Source: Pontibacter pamirensis (lineage in GTDB: Bacteria > Bacteroidota > Bacteroidia > Cytophagales > Hymenobacteraceae). From it: a stretch of DNA of 64,000 nt. The notes below the pieces were generated by a model. The model was given only the letters and a program-made list of their open reading frames with translations, made no database searches and had not been told where the DNA came from. Both the position numbers and the translations under genes were made by a program. How positions within the stretch are numbered: the first letter of the stretch is position 1; each line of letters opens with the position of its first letter. Shown one piece after another: positions 8,697 to 17,964 of the stretch. Where the stretch lies: positions 1-64,000 of the forward strand of contig NZ_SSNI01000021.1 in assembly GCF_010015475.1 (NCBI RefSeq). The letters run 5' to 3'.

Positions 8697-9722
8697 CTAA
8701 TGAGCTGTGCCTTTTTGTATGTCAGAGAGTATTTTATAGGAATGAAGCCTTGCCGCGTGGTCGTGGATGTGAGAAGCGACCATGATTTCATCTACCTGAG
8801 TATCATCCAGAAACGCCTGCATCTCTTCTTTCACCGTTTTAGAAGAGCCGATAAAAGAATAGCGGAGCATCTGTAGGACATTGTATTTTTCTGACGCGTC
8901 CCAAAGTCCGTCCATGCTGTCAACAGGTGGCTGCATTTGTTTGGCAGTTCCCCTTATAACGTTCAGAAAAGAGGCGTACAGCGTGGTGGCGAGATGGTTG
9001 GCTTCCTCATCTGTGTCTGCGGCCACTACATTCACACACGCCATGGCATACGGCTCCTGCAGTACATCAGACGGCTGAAAGCTCTCCCGGTACACTTTTA
9101 AAGCAGCGTGCAGGCTTGCCGGGGCAAAATGGCTGGCAAAAGCATAAGGTAAACCAAGCATCCCGGCTAATTGGGCGCCATAGGTACTGGAGCCTAGCAG
9201 CCAGACCGGCACCTCAAGACCCTCGCCCGGAACTGCCCGAACTCTTGCGGTAGGGTCAGTAGCAAAGTAATTTCTGATTTCCTGCACGTTGTTCGGGAAA
9301 TCTTCCACAGAGCCGTGCAAGTCCCGCCGCAAAGCCATCGACGTCAGTTGATCAGTTCCGGGTGCCCGGCCTATGCCTAAATCAATCCGGCCAGGGTATA
9401 GCGACTCTAAGGTGCCAAATTGCTCTGCAACCACGAGTGGTGCGTGGTTTGGCAGCATTACGCCACCGGAACCAACCCTGATAGAAGAAGTATTGCCTGC
9501 TACGTGGCCAATCAGAATAGACGTGGCGGAACTGGCAATACCTGCCATGTTGTGGTGTTCTGCCATCCAGTACCGCATAAATCCCCATCGCTCTGCATGT
9601 TGCGCCAGGTCAACGGTGGTTTTGAAGGAGTCGGCAGCTGTTTTCCCGGACAGGATGGGCACCAGGTCCAGGATAGAGAAAGGTATATCGGTAAGTTGTT
9701 TTTTATTTGATTTATTTTTCAT
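8697..9722 (-). CDS. LLM-class flavin-dependent oxidoreductase (luciferase-like)
   Basis: This 341-residue protein has a single bacterial-luciferase-like TIM barrel, beginning [15 protein letters not shown]. Family motifs include [48 protein letters not shown] and WLLGSS. These match the MsnO8/YhbW group of FMN-dependent monooxygenases. It probably works with reduced FMN on a small organic substrate that the sequence does not reveal. It lies between the Usp gene and the DUF58 cluster, all on the minus strand, with spacings (148 and 58 bp) that allow separate transcription. Confidence 0.9.
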   Translation of the reverse strand: MKNKSNKKQLTDIPFSILDLVPILSGKTAADSFKTTVDLAQHAERWGFMRYWMAEHHNMAGIASSATSILIGHVAGNTSSIRVGSGGVMLPNHAPLVVAEQFGTLESLYPGRIDLGIGRAPGTDQLTSMALRRDLHGSVEDFPNNVQEIRNYFATDPTARVRAVPGEGLEVPVWLLGSSTYGAQLAGMLGLPYAFASHFAPASLHAALKVYRESFQPSDVLQEPYAMACVNVVAADTDEEANHLATTLYASFLNVIRGTAKQMQPPVDSMDGLWDASEKYNVLQMLRYSFIGSSKTVKEEMQAFLDDTQVDEIMVASHIHDHAARLHSYKILSDIQKGTAH

Positions 9723-9780
9723 TCTTTTTCTTCTGTTTCTTACGTTTAACGAAACAGGAGGGGAAGGTGGATATAAAAAT

Positions 9781-11112
9781 TTAAATCAGACCGCGTGCTT
9801 TTAGCTCCAGGTATTTGTTGATGGTGTTGACAGTCAGTTGCTCTGGCGGCGTCAGAATGGCGTGGATACCATGTTGTTGTAGCTCCTTCACGATCTGGCG
9901 CTTATCAAAATCGAACTTCTGGGCAATGGCTTTGGTGTATATTTCCTCGGTGCTCTTGGCCCGCTGGTGCAGCAAAGCGTGCAGCTGGGTGTTTTCGAAG
10001 AAGACAACTACCAGCAAGTGGTGCCTGGCGAGGGCCCGGAGGTAAGGCAGCTGGCGCTGTGCCCCGTTCAGCGTTTCGAAGTTAGTGAACAGCAGGAGCA
10101 GGCTGCGCTGTCTGATGCTGTGGCGGACGGTGGTGTAGAGGCGTTCATAGTCTGTTTCCTGGTACATGGTTTTCTGGTTGTACAGCAGCTCCATGATACG
10201 GCGTATCTGGTCTGATTTGCGCTTTGCCGGCAGCATGTTGCTGATCTTGTCGGAGAACGTAATCAGGCCGGCCTTATCCTGCTTTTTCAAGGCAATGTTG
10301 GAGATGACAAGCGAGGCATTGATGGCATAATCCAGCAAACTAAGGCCTTCGAACGGCATCTGCATCACACGGCCTTTGTCGATGAGGCAGTATACCTGCT
10401 GCGACTTTTCGTCCTGGTAACTGTTCACCATCAGTTCTGCTTTCCGGGCCGAAGCTTTCCAGTTGACAGTGCGTTGGTCATCGCCCGCTACATAGGGCCG
10501 TATCTGCTCAAACTCGGAGCTGTGCCCGATACGGCGCACCCGCTTTACACCTATCTCCTGCAGCCTGTTCGAAATAGCCATCAGTTCATACTGCTGCATC
10601 TGAATGAAAGATGGATACACCGGCACCTCCTGGTCCTGGGCAAAGCGGAAGCGGCGCTTGATGAACTGCAGCGTACCCATCGCAAAAACGTTAATGGCTC
10701 CGAAGCTATAGCTGCCGCGTTTGGTTGGCCGCAAGGTATAATGGATGATGTGGGTGCGTCCTTTAGGAATATTAGCCCGAAACAGGCTGTCGCGCTTCTG
10801 GAACTGGAACGGCAGCTCATCAATCACCTCAGTATGCACTGCGAAAGAATACTTGTTCTCGATGTACAGGTATATATCGTTGTCGCTGCCGTTGGAGAGC
10901 TTTTGCTGCATGCTGCGGCTGGCAAACATACCCTGCCTGGTACGGTAGAGCAGTAGCAGGTCCATCAGGGTGAGCAACAGCAGCACCCCAAAGGCTATTT
11001 TGGCCACGAGCAACAGTACCGGCAGGAAAAAGGCGAGCACAAAGAGGCACACCAGCACTGCCAGGCACAGGTACAAACGGTTCGTAAAGTATAAGCTGCG
11101 GATAAACTGCAC
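9781..11112 (-). CDS. DUF58 domain-containing protein
   Basis: This 443-residue protein has two N-terminal membrane segments (about 10-50) and a DUF58/vWA-like cytoplasmic part with the signature [14 protein letters not shown]. The start is GTG at 11110-11112, overlapping the TAG of the MoxR gene by one base (TAGTG), so the two are translationally coupled. MoxR ATPases and DUF58/vWA proteins commonly act together, with the ATPase remodelling or activating a partner complex. The neighbouring DUF4350, DUF4129 and SpoIIM-like genes suggest a membrane or envelope process. The exact client is unknown. Confidence 0.88.
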   Translation of the reverse strand: MQFIRSLYFTNRLYLCLAVLVCLFVLAFFLPVLLLVAKIAFGVLLLLTLMDLLLLYRTRQGMFASRSMQQKLSNGSDNDIYLYIENKYSFAVHTEVIDELPFQFQKRDSLFRANIPKGRTHIIHYTLRPTKRGSYSFGAINVFAMGTLQFIKRRFRFAQDQEVPVYPSFIQMQQYELMAISNRLQEIGVKRVRRIGHSSEFEQIRPYVAGDDQRTVNWKASARKAELMVNSYQDEKSQQVYCLIDKGRVMQMPFEGLSLLDYAINASLVISNIALKKQDKAGLITFSDKISNMLPAKRKSDQIRRIMELLYNQKTMYQETDYERLYTTVRHSIRQRSLLLLFTNFETLNGAQRQLPYLRALARHHLLVVVFFENTQLHALLHQRAKSTEEIYTKAIAQKFDFDKRQIVKELQQHGIHAILTPPEQLTVNTINKYLELKARGLI

Positions 11113-12104
11113 TAGCGGGGCACCTCTATTTTCTGAATTATCTGCTTTATCACTTCATCAGGCGTAATACCTTCCATCTCCCGCTCCGGCGTCAGGAGAA
11201 TGCGGTGGCGCAACACCACCGGTGCCAGTTCCTGTACATCCTCCGGCGTTACGAAACCCCGGCCACGCAAGGCAGCCAGCGCCTTGGAACTGTTCATCAA
11301 GGCAATGGAGGCACGTGGCGAAGCACCCAGATATAAGGCTTTGCTCACCCTCGTTTCGCCCACCACCTGAGCAATATATTCAATCAGCTTTTTATCAAGG
11401 TGCACGGCCTGCACTGCCTGGCGCAGTTCCAGCAATTGGTCTGCTGATACCACCGGTTGCACCCGCTCCAGGTCGCGCTTTAGGTGAGCGCCTTTGTGCT
11501 GAAGCTCCAGTATGGCTATTTCCTCTGCCAAGCTAGGGTAGTCAACGAGCACTTTAAACATGAAGCGGTCTAGTTGTGCTTCTGGCAGGCGGTAGGTGCC
11601 TTCCTGCTCTATCGGGTTCTGGGTGGCCAGCACGATGAAGGGCGCAGCCAGTTGGTATACTTGTCGGTCGTGGGTGATGTGTTGTTCCTCCATCACCTCA
11701 AAAAGCGAGGACTGGGTTTTGGCAGGTGCCCGGTTTATCTCGTCTATCAGTACAATATTGGCGAAGATAGGCCCTTTCTTATAATCAAAAGTAGCGGTGC
11801 CGGGGTGGAACACAGAGGTGCCGAGCACATCGGAAGGCATCAGGTCTGGCGTGAACTGGATGCGGCTGAAATCTGCCTGCACGGTGCGGGCAAGTAGCTT
11901 GGCTGTGAGTGTTTTGGCAATTCCCGGCACTCCCTCAATCAGTACATGGCCCTCGGCAAGCATGGCTACCAATAGCAGCTCCACCAGTTGTTCCTGGCCT
12001 ACAACTATCTGACGGAGTTCCTGCTTGATGCGTTGTGCTGTTTCCCGTAAGGCGCTATAATCTGTTTTGTTTTCCTGCGTGGTGGTTAGTACTTCTTCTT
12101 GCAT
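11112..12104 (-). CDS. MoxR-family AAA+ ATPase
   Basis: This 330-residue AAA+ ATPase has Walker A GVPGIAKT, Walker B VLIDEINRAPAKTQ, sensor 1 in VLATQNPIEQEGTY and a C-terminal lid domain. These are the hallmarks of the MoxR (AAA_3) group. The family acts as a chaperone for vWA/DUF58 partners. It is coupled to the DUF58 gene downstream and separated from the DUF4350 gene upstream by two bases, so it is part of one operon running from 15836 to 9781. Confidence 0.92.
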   Translation of the reverse strand: MQEEVLTTTQENKTDYSALRETAQRIKQELRQIVVGQEQLVELLLVAMLAEGHVLIEGVPGIAKTLTAKLLARTVQADFSRIQFTPDLMPSDVLGTSVFHPGTATFDYKKGPIFANIVLIDEINRAPAKTQSSLFEVMEEQHITHDRQVYQLAAPFIVLATQNPIEQEGTYRLPEAQLDRFMFKVLVDYPSLAEEIAILELQHKGAHLKRDLERVQPVVSADQLLELRQAVQAVHLDKKLIEYIAQVVGETRVSKALYLGASPRASIALMNSSKALAALRGRGFVTPEDVQELAPVVLRHRILLTPEREMEGITPDEVIKQIIQKIEVPR

Positions 12105-12106
12105 AA

Positions 12107-13291
12107 CTATACGTTGGCCAAAGGCCTTGTGGAGGTTTGTCTGTAAAAATCTTCGAGGTTGTTGTTTAGCAGCATCAGCGTTTGTTCTCCGATGCCGTCG
12201 CTTTGCCGGATACTCTGGATTAAATTGAAAATGTTGTTCACTACTTCCGCATCTGCCCCGGACCTGGCTATAACGCGCTCACGCAGTTCTTTATCTGGTG
12301 TGCTGGTGGCCACATGATAGTGCAGGCGCAGGTACTCCAGAAAGTAAATAACATTCTTTTCGGCAATATTTTTGGGGTTGCCGTGGTTGAAGTATAAACT
12401 GCCTATCACCTTCACAAAGTCGAGAGTGGTGTTGCGCGGCGGGTCCAGTACCGGGATAATGCGCTGGGTGCGCTTGCTCTTGAACAGCAGGAACAGCACC
12501 ATGGTGAACAGGGCAACATAATACGCCCACGCCAGCGGCTCGTGGCGCATCAGCACCCGGAAAATGGACTGCTCATCAAGCCGCCCCTGCTTCTGGTACT
12601 CGTCCCAGTACACGGGCTGCACGGGCAGGTGGGAGAGGGCTGTGGCGGCATAGGTGCTTTGGTTCAGGGTGAGCAACTGGTAATTGGTGAAAGCGAGTGG
12701 TACGGAACTGATGTAAAAGTGGCCCTCGCCAAAGGGCACTTTCATAAACACAAGCTTACCCGCCTTATTTCGGCCCAAGGCCTCGTGTTCTTCCTGTTGC
12801 GTTACTTCCAGGTAAAACTGGTTGTTGTTAGCCGGGTAAGTATACGCTTGCTGCGGCTGGCTGGTGAAGAGCAAGCCAGTGGAATCCGGATCTGTATTAT
12901 CCAGCATATCCGTCTCAAAATGAAGCGTGTCCGACAGGTCAAAAGAAAAGTTTTCCGACGCAATGAAAACATCGTTGCCACGCTGCACAAAATCAAGCAG
13001 GAAGTTTGTATCGAGGCTGTCCACAGCAAAGAACTTGTTCACAAAAATGTAGTTCCCCCAAAGCGTAGTATCCTGCAGTTGGTTATAAATGGGCTCCCGC
13101 ACCGGCTGCACTGGCTCGCCCCCAAAAAGACCGGGCAGCAACTCATACAGTGCATAGGTGCCGTACGGAATCTTATCTTTGCGGGAGAAGGTCTGCGACC
13201 AGTCCACCGGCTTTGGCCGGAAATAATCTAGCAGTACCAGCACCCCGAAAAGCACCACAATCAACGCAATATAGCGACGGTAGCCTTTCAT
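12107..13291 (-). CDS. DUF4350 domain-containing membrane protein
   Basis: I place the start at 13291 (MKGYRRYIALIVVLFG), which overlaps the upstream stop as ATGA and begins directly with a membrane anchor. A longer reading to 13381 would add 30 Arg-rich residues that do not look native. Residues 30-230 form the DUF4350 domain, a predicted extracytoplasmic region related to glutamine-amidotransferase-like folds. A second membrane segment (WAYYVALFTMVLFLLF) and a helical cytoplasmic tail follow. It is a fixed member of the Bacteroidota MoxR/DUF58 cluster. Its biochemical role is unknown. Confidence 0.85.
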   Translation of the reverse strand: MKGYRRYIALIVVLFGVLVLLDYFRPKPVDWSQTFSRKDKIPYGTYALYELLPGLFGGEPVQPVREPIYNQLQDTTLWGNYIFVNKFFAVDSLDTNFLLDFVQRGNDVFIASENFSFDLSDTLHFETDMLDNTDPDSTGLLFTSQPQQAYTYPANNNQFYLEVTQQEEHEALGRNKAGKLVFMKVPFGEGHFYISSVPLAFTNYQLLTLNQSTYAATALSHLPVQPVYWDEYQKQGRLDEQSIFRVLMRHEPLAWAYYVALFTMVLFLLFKSKRTQRIIPVLDPPRNTTLDFVKVIGSLYFNHGNPKNIAEKNVIYFLEYLRLHYHVATSTPDKELRERVIARSGADAEVVNNIFNLIQSIRQSDGIGEQTLMLLNNNLEDFYRQTSTRPLANV

Positions 13292-14025
13292 GCCTGCTGC
13301 TTTAAGTGAGTGTCGAACTGAATGAACTCTGCCCGGGCGGAGGCAAAAAGCTCGTCGCCGAGGGCGGCACCGCCATACCATACGTACTCAAACATGCCGG
13401 TAAGCTGCTCAAACTCTCTTCGTATGTCAGGCTGCTCAATTTCAGTGATATAGCTGCGGTTCGTTTTGCTCGGACTCCAGTGGATCAGGCCGCGGTCGGT
13501 GAGTGTTTTCAGGCTCTGGAGGTAGTGCAGGCGGATGGCTTTCCGGAAGTCGCGCTGTGTTACAGCTTCATCCGTAAGAGCCTTAAGATCAAGCTCATGT
13601 ATGTTTTCTTCAAACACATTATAAGGTGTTTCATTGTTTGCACTCTTTTTGCCGAACAGGCTCCCCACATCCACATGCTGCATCTTTACCACTATATACA
13701 CAATGGCAGCTGCTATAACAACATAAATGAGAAATTCCCAGAAGCCGCTTGCCTGGCCCTGGTACAGCACCTCGCGTAGCCACATTTTTATCCTGCGACT
13801 AAGGCGCTCCCAAAAGGTGTTGGCTGGGCGCACCTCTTCGTAATACTGGAAATCTTCACTGGCACGCATGGCCTCCAATTTCTCCTGTTCGGGCAGGCGC
13901 ACTTGTACAGGCGCAGTGGCAGCAGGCACGCTATCAGGAGCTTGGGCGTGTGCAACCGTGCCAAAACCGCATAGCAGGCAAAAAGAGAACAGGAAAGTAA
14001 ACAGGTACTTAAAACTCACCCTCAT
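13288..14025 (-). CDS. DUF4129 domain-containing membrane protein
   Basis: This 245-residue protein has an N-terminal signal sequence (FLFSFCLLCGFGTVAHAQ). A periplasmic stretch follows, then one membrane segment (FLIYVVIAAAIVYIVVKM, about 95-115), then a C-terminal DUF4129 region (about 150-240) with QRDFRKAIRLHYLQSLKTL and a W.P.KTNR.Y motif. DUF4129 often accompanies transglutaminase-like or MoxR/DUF58 systems. It overlaps the next gene (ATGA) and the previous one by 17 bp, so it is tightly embedded in the operon. Confidence 0.85.
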   Translation of the reverse strand: MRVSFKYLFTFLFSFCLLCGFGTVAHAQAPDSVPAATAPVQVRLPEQEKLEAMRASEDFQYYEEVRPANTFWERLSRRIKMWLREVLYQGQASGFWEFLIYVVIAAAIVYIVVKMQHVDVGSLFGKKSANNETPYNVFEENIHELDLKALTDEAVTQRDFRKAIRLHYLQSLKTLTDRGLIHWSPSKTNRSYITEIEQPDIRREFEQLTGMFEYVWYGGAALGDELFASARAEFIQFDTHLKQQA

Positions 14026-14899
14026 TAGCGGTTAGATTTGTATCGGTCCGGCCAATCAGGTTGACCTGCTCTATTAGTCCGATGCCGTCTTTCTGCTCCA
14101 CCAGGTTGTAGTACTGGAAACCAATTGCTACGGCGTAGATGCAGTAAAGGAAGATGCTCAGCACAGAGGCCAACGCATTTACCACAACAAGCAGAATGTC
14201 ACTGTCCATACCCGGCACTTCAAACGCGTGCAATATGGTAACGGCACCCAGCGGCAAGGCAGCCAGAAAACCAATAAGGCCCTGAATAATGCCTACCACC
14301 AGCAAAAAGCCAAAGGTTGCCCACCAGTTGCCTTTTATAAGATAAAAGCAGCGTTCCACTGTTTCAATGAAACCCGACTCCTCGCGCACCATCACCATAA
14401 TGAAGAGCGACAGCACAATACCAAGGTAAATACCAAGGCCAAACAGGAAAATGCTTAAGAAGGTGACAACGGATATGACGACGCCACTGTAAACAACCGG
14501 CACAAGGTTTCCTTTGATGTGCTCCCACACAGCTGCCGTTTGCACCTCACCCTCCTCATCCTGATACACCACCATAAAGCTATATACTGTAAGGGAGAGG
14601 ATAAAAATACTCAATAAGGTGAAAAACATGCTCAGGATATAATTGAGCGATGTAACCTGGTTCATAAAAATGTTGCCAACAAAGGTGCTATAAGCGCCTT
14701 CGCCTGTCATGCGCTGGAACGTGCGCGCCTGAAAAAGCCCGGAGAAAATACCTGCTGCCAGCGCTACGGGCGTAACGTAAAGCAGCAAAACCCTTAGCAG
14801 CGGCCTAAAGTTTGTTTTGATAAAATAAAAAGTGGCGTTCAGCTTATCACCGAAATTCCTTTCTTCTCTTAAGTTAATTTTCTGTTTTGTCTGTAACAT
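14009..14899 (-). CDS. multi-pass membrane protein of the MoxR/DUF58 cluster
   Basis: This 296-residue protein has about six hydrophobic segments, starting after a polar N-terminus (KLNATFYFIKTNFRPLLRVLLLYVTPVALAAG). The pattern resembles the 'glycerophosphoryl diester phosphodiesterase membrane domain' type of integral membrane proteins, but it contains no enzyme domain. It is conserved by position between SpoIIM-like and DUF4129 genes in Bacteroidota. The gene overlaps both neighbours (26 and 17 bp). The function is unknown; a membrane scaffold for the complex is an inference. Confidence 0.75.
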   Translation of the reverse strand: MLQTKQKINLREERNFGDKLNATFYFIKTNFRPLLRVLLLYVTPVALAAGIFSGLFQARTFQRMTGEGAYSTFVGNIFMNQVTSLNYILSMFFTLLSIFILSLTVYSFMVVYQDEEGEVQTAAVWEHIKGNLVPVVYSGVVISVVTFLSIFLFGLGIYLGIVLSLFIMVMVREESGFIETVERCFYLIKGNWWATFGFLLVVGIIQGLIGFLAALPLGAVTILHAFEVPGMDSDILLVVVNALASVLSIFLYCIYAVAIGFQYYNLVEQKDGIGLIEQVNLIGRTDTNLTANEGEF

Positions 14900-15836
14900 G
14901 GGTTTTGTGCAGTGAACGTGGATAGATAATAAAGTAGTAAAGGATGAAGGCGGCAGAAGAAAGGATGATGAACAGGCTCAACGCCATCGGCATTTCAGTG
15001 TGCCGCGTGACGAAGCCTTCGAGAAAACCCGCCGTTATAAAAATGGGCACCAGCCCCACCACAATCTTCAGGCCCTGACGAGCACCCCGCTTAAAAGAGT
15101 AGGAGCGGGAGTAGGTTTTCGGGAAAAGCAGGCTGTTGCCCATTACGAACCCGGCGCAACCAGCAATTACGATGGCCGATATTTCGAGGGTGCCGTGTAT
15201 CCAGATGGTCAGCACGGAAGTGAGCAGCAGCCCCTGCTTGTAGAAAAAGTACTGAAAGGCCCCGAGCATAACGCCATTCTGGAAAAGCACCCAAAAAGTG
15301 CCAATGGAAAAGAACACGCCCATCACGAAAGCTAGAAAAGAAACTTTAATGTTGTTAAAGGTAATAAACAGGAACATCTCAGCCTCGCCACGCCCTTTGT
15401 ACACGGCCATTGGGTCACCTTTGCGGATATTCTCCAGTGTCATGTTTACATAAGAATCGCCGAGTATGAGGCGCACAAAGGTATCGTCGAGGGCGGCTGA
15501 GAGCGCGCCGATGCCACAGGCGACCGCAAAAATGAGAAAGGCATAGAACAACTGCCGGTGGTGCTGCCGGAAGAGGTAAGGCAATTCATACTTCCAGAAA
15601 GAAATAAACCGGTTCTGCTTTTCTTTTTTGTTTTTATAGATGGCCTGGTGGGAGCGCCCGGCCAGGGTATTGAGGTAAGCCGTGGTATCAGACTCCGGGT
15701 AAAAGGTGCGCGCATACGCAAGGTCGTCTGTCAACTCAATAAACCGGTCAGCCAGTTCGTCCGGGCTGGAAGGCTTCTTTGTTTCATAGGACTTCCACTT
15801 AAGTTTGTTTTTTCGGATGAAGGCAGCCTCACGCAC
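14874..15836 (-). CDS. SpoIIM-like (DUF95) membrane protein
   Basis: This 320-residue protein has a cytoplasmic helical N-terminus (MREAAFIRKNKLKWKSYE..., about 1-95) and five to six membrane segments. These include AFVMGVFFSIGTFWVLFQNGVMLG and IHGTLEISAIVIAGCAGFVMG, which match the stage II sporulation protein M family. In Bacilli, SpoIIM forms a complex with peptidoglycan hydrolases, but non-sporulating Bacteroidota carry it in MoxR/DUF58 clusters instead. It is the first gene of the minus-strand operon and is divergent from the RDD gene across a 76-bp AT-rich gap that must hold both promoters. Confidence 0.9.
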   Translation of the reverse strand: MREAAFIRKNKLKWKSYETKKPSSPDELADRFIELTDDLAYARTFYPESDTTAYLNTLAGRSHQAIYKNKKEKQNRFISFWKYELPYLFRQHHRQLFYAFLIFAVACGIGALSAALDDTFVRLILGDSYVNMTLENIRKGDPMAVYKGRGEAEMFLFITFNNIKVSFLAFVMGVFFSIGTFWVLFQNGVMLGAFQYFFYKQGLLLTSVLTIWIHGTLEISAIVIAGCAGFVMGNSLLFPKTYSRSYSFKRGARQGLKIVVGLVPIFITAGFLEGFVTRHTEMPMALSLFIILSSAAFILYYFIIYPRSLHKTHVTDKTEN

Positions 15837-15912
15837 GGTAAATCAATTTTGAACTCTATCAAATATATGTATATTGTGATGTAGAAAAAAACGGAAGCAA
15901 ATTTATTTTAAG

Positions 15913-16629
15913 ATGAATACCATTAAAATCAGGACGACGCAGAATGTAGAGTTGGAGTACGCCGTTGCCAGCGTTGGCGATCGTATTCTTGCACACCTCA
16001 TTGACTTTGCGGTATATTTTATGTGGATGCTAATAACTGGCCTGGCTTTGAATGGACTGGGACTGGGTGACAATGTAGTAGGCTTCATAATTATGGCGCT
16101 TCCCGTCCTGTTTTACCACCTCATCTGCGAGATATTTATGAATGGCCAGAGCATCGGCAAAATGGCCCGCGACATCCGCGTAGTTAAACTGTCTGGCGAA
16201 GCGCCCACCATCGGTGATTACCTCCTGCGCTGGGTATTCCGGTTAATAGATATCGCCGCATCGACAGGGTTGATAGCTATTGTGACGATAGCAGTAAGCA
16301 ACAAAGGGCAGCGCCTCGGCGACATGGCCGCCGGCACCTCCGTTATCCGGAAGCAGGCCGTGCGCAGAAAAGACCATATATCAGTAAGCACCGAAGATGG
16401 TTACCAAATTCGCTTCCCGGAGGTAAACCTGCTTACAGACAAAGATGTGGCCTTGGTCCGCAAACTGCTCTACAAAGCGAAGCAGTACAACAACTATGAG
16501 TTGCTGGAGAAAATAAGCCAGCGCGTAAAAGAAGTAACTGGTATCCAGACAGAAATGGCGGAGTGGGATTTTCTGCAAACGGTGGTAAAAGATTATCATC
16601 ACTACACGCACGGCGATGTGCAGGTGTAG
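15913..16629 (+). CDS. RDD-family membrane protein
   Basis: This 238-residue protein carries an RDD domain in residues 1-140, with ILAHLIDFAVYFMW, GQSIGKMARDIRVV and RLIDIAA...NKGQRLGDMAAGTSVI, and three to four membrane segments. A polar helical tail of about 90 residues follows. RDD proteins are associated with membrane transport or with neighbouring complexes, without one fixed function. Its divergent pairing with the SpoIIM-like gene is the usual arrangement of this cluster in Bacteroidota, so it probably belongs to the same process. Confidence 0.88.
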   Translation: MNTIKIRTTQNVELEYAVASVGDRILAHLIDFAVYFMWMLITGLALNGLGLGDNVVGFIIMALPVLFYHLICEIFMNGQSIGKMARDIRVVKLSGEAPTIGDYLLRWVFRLIDIAASTGLIAIVTIAVSNKGQRLGDMAAGTSVIRKQAVRRKDHISVSTEDGYQIRFPEVNLLTDKDVALVRKLLYKAKQYNNYELLEKISQRVKEVTGIQTEMAEWDFLQTVVKDYHHYTHGDVQV

Positions 16630-16762
16630 CAGCTGGCTTTCTTCTGTTTCTCTTTATGTCAGTTACAATTACCTTTTCTTGAAATCTTTTTAGGCTTCAT
16701 AAAGTGTAGTGTGCCCTTTTTATATGTGACCTGCGTAGTAAGAGTGCCTGTATACCTTTACC

Positions 16763-17809
16763 ATGCCTCCAACTAACTCTTCTACGGTTTCCGCTTTCAC
16801 TAATTCACAGAAGCGTTTTCAGCAGATAGATGTTACCAAAGGCCTGGCTATCGTTTCGGTCCTACTGCTGCATGCTTTCGATAAGAGTACTTTGCTTAAC
16901 TCCTATGCCATTTTCCATATCTGGCAGGCAGTGCCGGTTTTTATGGTTCTAATGGGGGTTAACTTAGGCATGGAGTTTACAGGCAACAAGCCAAAACTCT
17001 CCTCCCTGTACACCAGAAAGTACTTTCGGAAAAAGGCAGAACGCATCCTGTTTCCCCTGCTGTGGGTATACGTACTCTCTATACTGGCAGGACTTGCCTG
17101 GTTTTTGCTTTACAACCAGCATAAGTTGGAGTTTGATGCCTATAATCTCATCGGTCTGTTGCCCGTCACCGGACCAGGTAACTACTTTGTGACGCTGATA
17201 CTACAGACCATCTTTTTCTTCCCTATTATATACTATTTGTTTCAGCGCCACCCTTCGCGAACTATCTTTTTGCTGGTTGCTTTGGAAATCCTGTTCCTCT
17301 TTTGGAGTAGTCATGTTTACCTTTTCCTGAAAGAAGACTACCTCTACAGTGCGGCTTTACCTCGTTATTTTTCTGCCATTGCTTTTGGCCTGGTGCTGTC
17401 CAAAAGTATGTTGCAGCCTTTCAAGGCGAATGTCATTTTGATTTTCCTGGCTATTGCGGCGGCAAGTGGTTTATACCTCTACCGAATGGTGTATGCTGAT
17501 TTAGAAATAAGCTTAATGACTGCTGAGTGGCAGACACAGAGCGTCTTAACCTTTGCCTATGCTGCGGCTATTGTATGGATGCTCTTTAAGTCTTTACCTA
17601 TCTTTTCTGACACTATGTTTCTTCGCCTGTTTGCTGCCCTGGGCAAAGCATCCTACCACATTTTCCTCATCCAGATAGTGTACTTCGGTCTGTTCCTCAA
17701 ACAAAATAGCGTGCTGTTCTCACTCTTCACTTGTCTGCTGGCAGGATACCTGTTCTACAAAGCAGATATAAAGTACGGCCTAAGCAAAAGAATTTTGTCA
17801 TGGGCATAG
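16763..17809 (+). CDS. acyltransferase-3 family membrane protein
   Basis: This 348-residue protein has about ten membrane segments and starts with the family's typical IDVTKGLAIVSVLLLHAFDKS, in which the His after the first helix is part of the proposed catalytic site. A basic loop (RKYFRKKAERILFPLLW) follows. Family members move acyl groups onto sugars, lipids or exopolysaccharides. It may modify an envelope glycan or lipid, and a PagL-like gene follows downstream, but the spacing (155 bp) and a possible promoter at 17912 argue for separate transcripts. Confidence 0.8.
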   Translation: MPPTNSSTVSAFTNSQKRFQQIDVTKGLAIVSVLLLHAFDKSTLLNSYAIFHIWQAVPVFMVLMGVNLGMEFTGNKPKLSSLYTRKYFRKKAERILFPLLWVYVLSILAGLAWFLLYNQHKLEFDAYNLIGLLPVTGPGNYFVTLILQTIFFFPIIYYLFQRHPSRTIFLLVALEILFLFWSSHVYLFLKEDYLYSAALPRYFSAIAFGLVLSKSMLQPFKANVILIFLAIAAASGLYLYRMVYADLEISLMTAEWQTQSVLTFAYAAAIVWMLFKSLPIFSDTMFLRLFAALGKASYHIFLIQIVYFGLFLKQNSVLFSLFTCLLAGYLFYKADIKYGLSKRILSWA

Positions 17810-17911
17810 ATAAGTGATTCAGGTATCACGGTAAAAAATACGATTGTTTTAAAAAACGCTGCTTTTAAAGCTGTTCCTGTACAACTTACACGTGGCTGAG
17901 GCGTAGTAAAT

Positions 17912-17919
17912 TACGTTTG
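17912..17919 (+). promoter_or_regulatory. possible -7 box (TACGTTTG)
   Basis: TACGTTTG fits the TAnnTTTG -7 consensus of Bacteroidota sigma-A promoters and lies 45 bp before the PagL-like start. A clear TTG at -33 is missing, so support is weak. Confidence 0.3.
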
Positions 17920-17964
17920 TTATTTCCAGGCGCTCAGTAAAAAGAGGGCAAATCGTAGTTTTCA

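Noticed and set aside
13292..13381. Longer N-terminus of the DUF4350 protein
   Set aside because: The added residues are Arg-rich and precede the membrane anchor, while the ATG at 13291 overlaps the upstream stop as ATGA.
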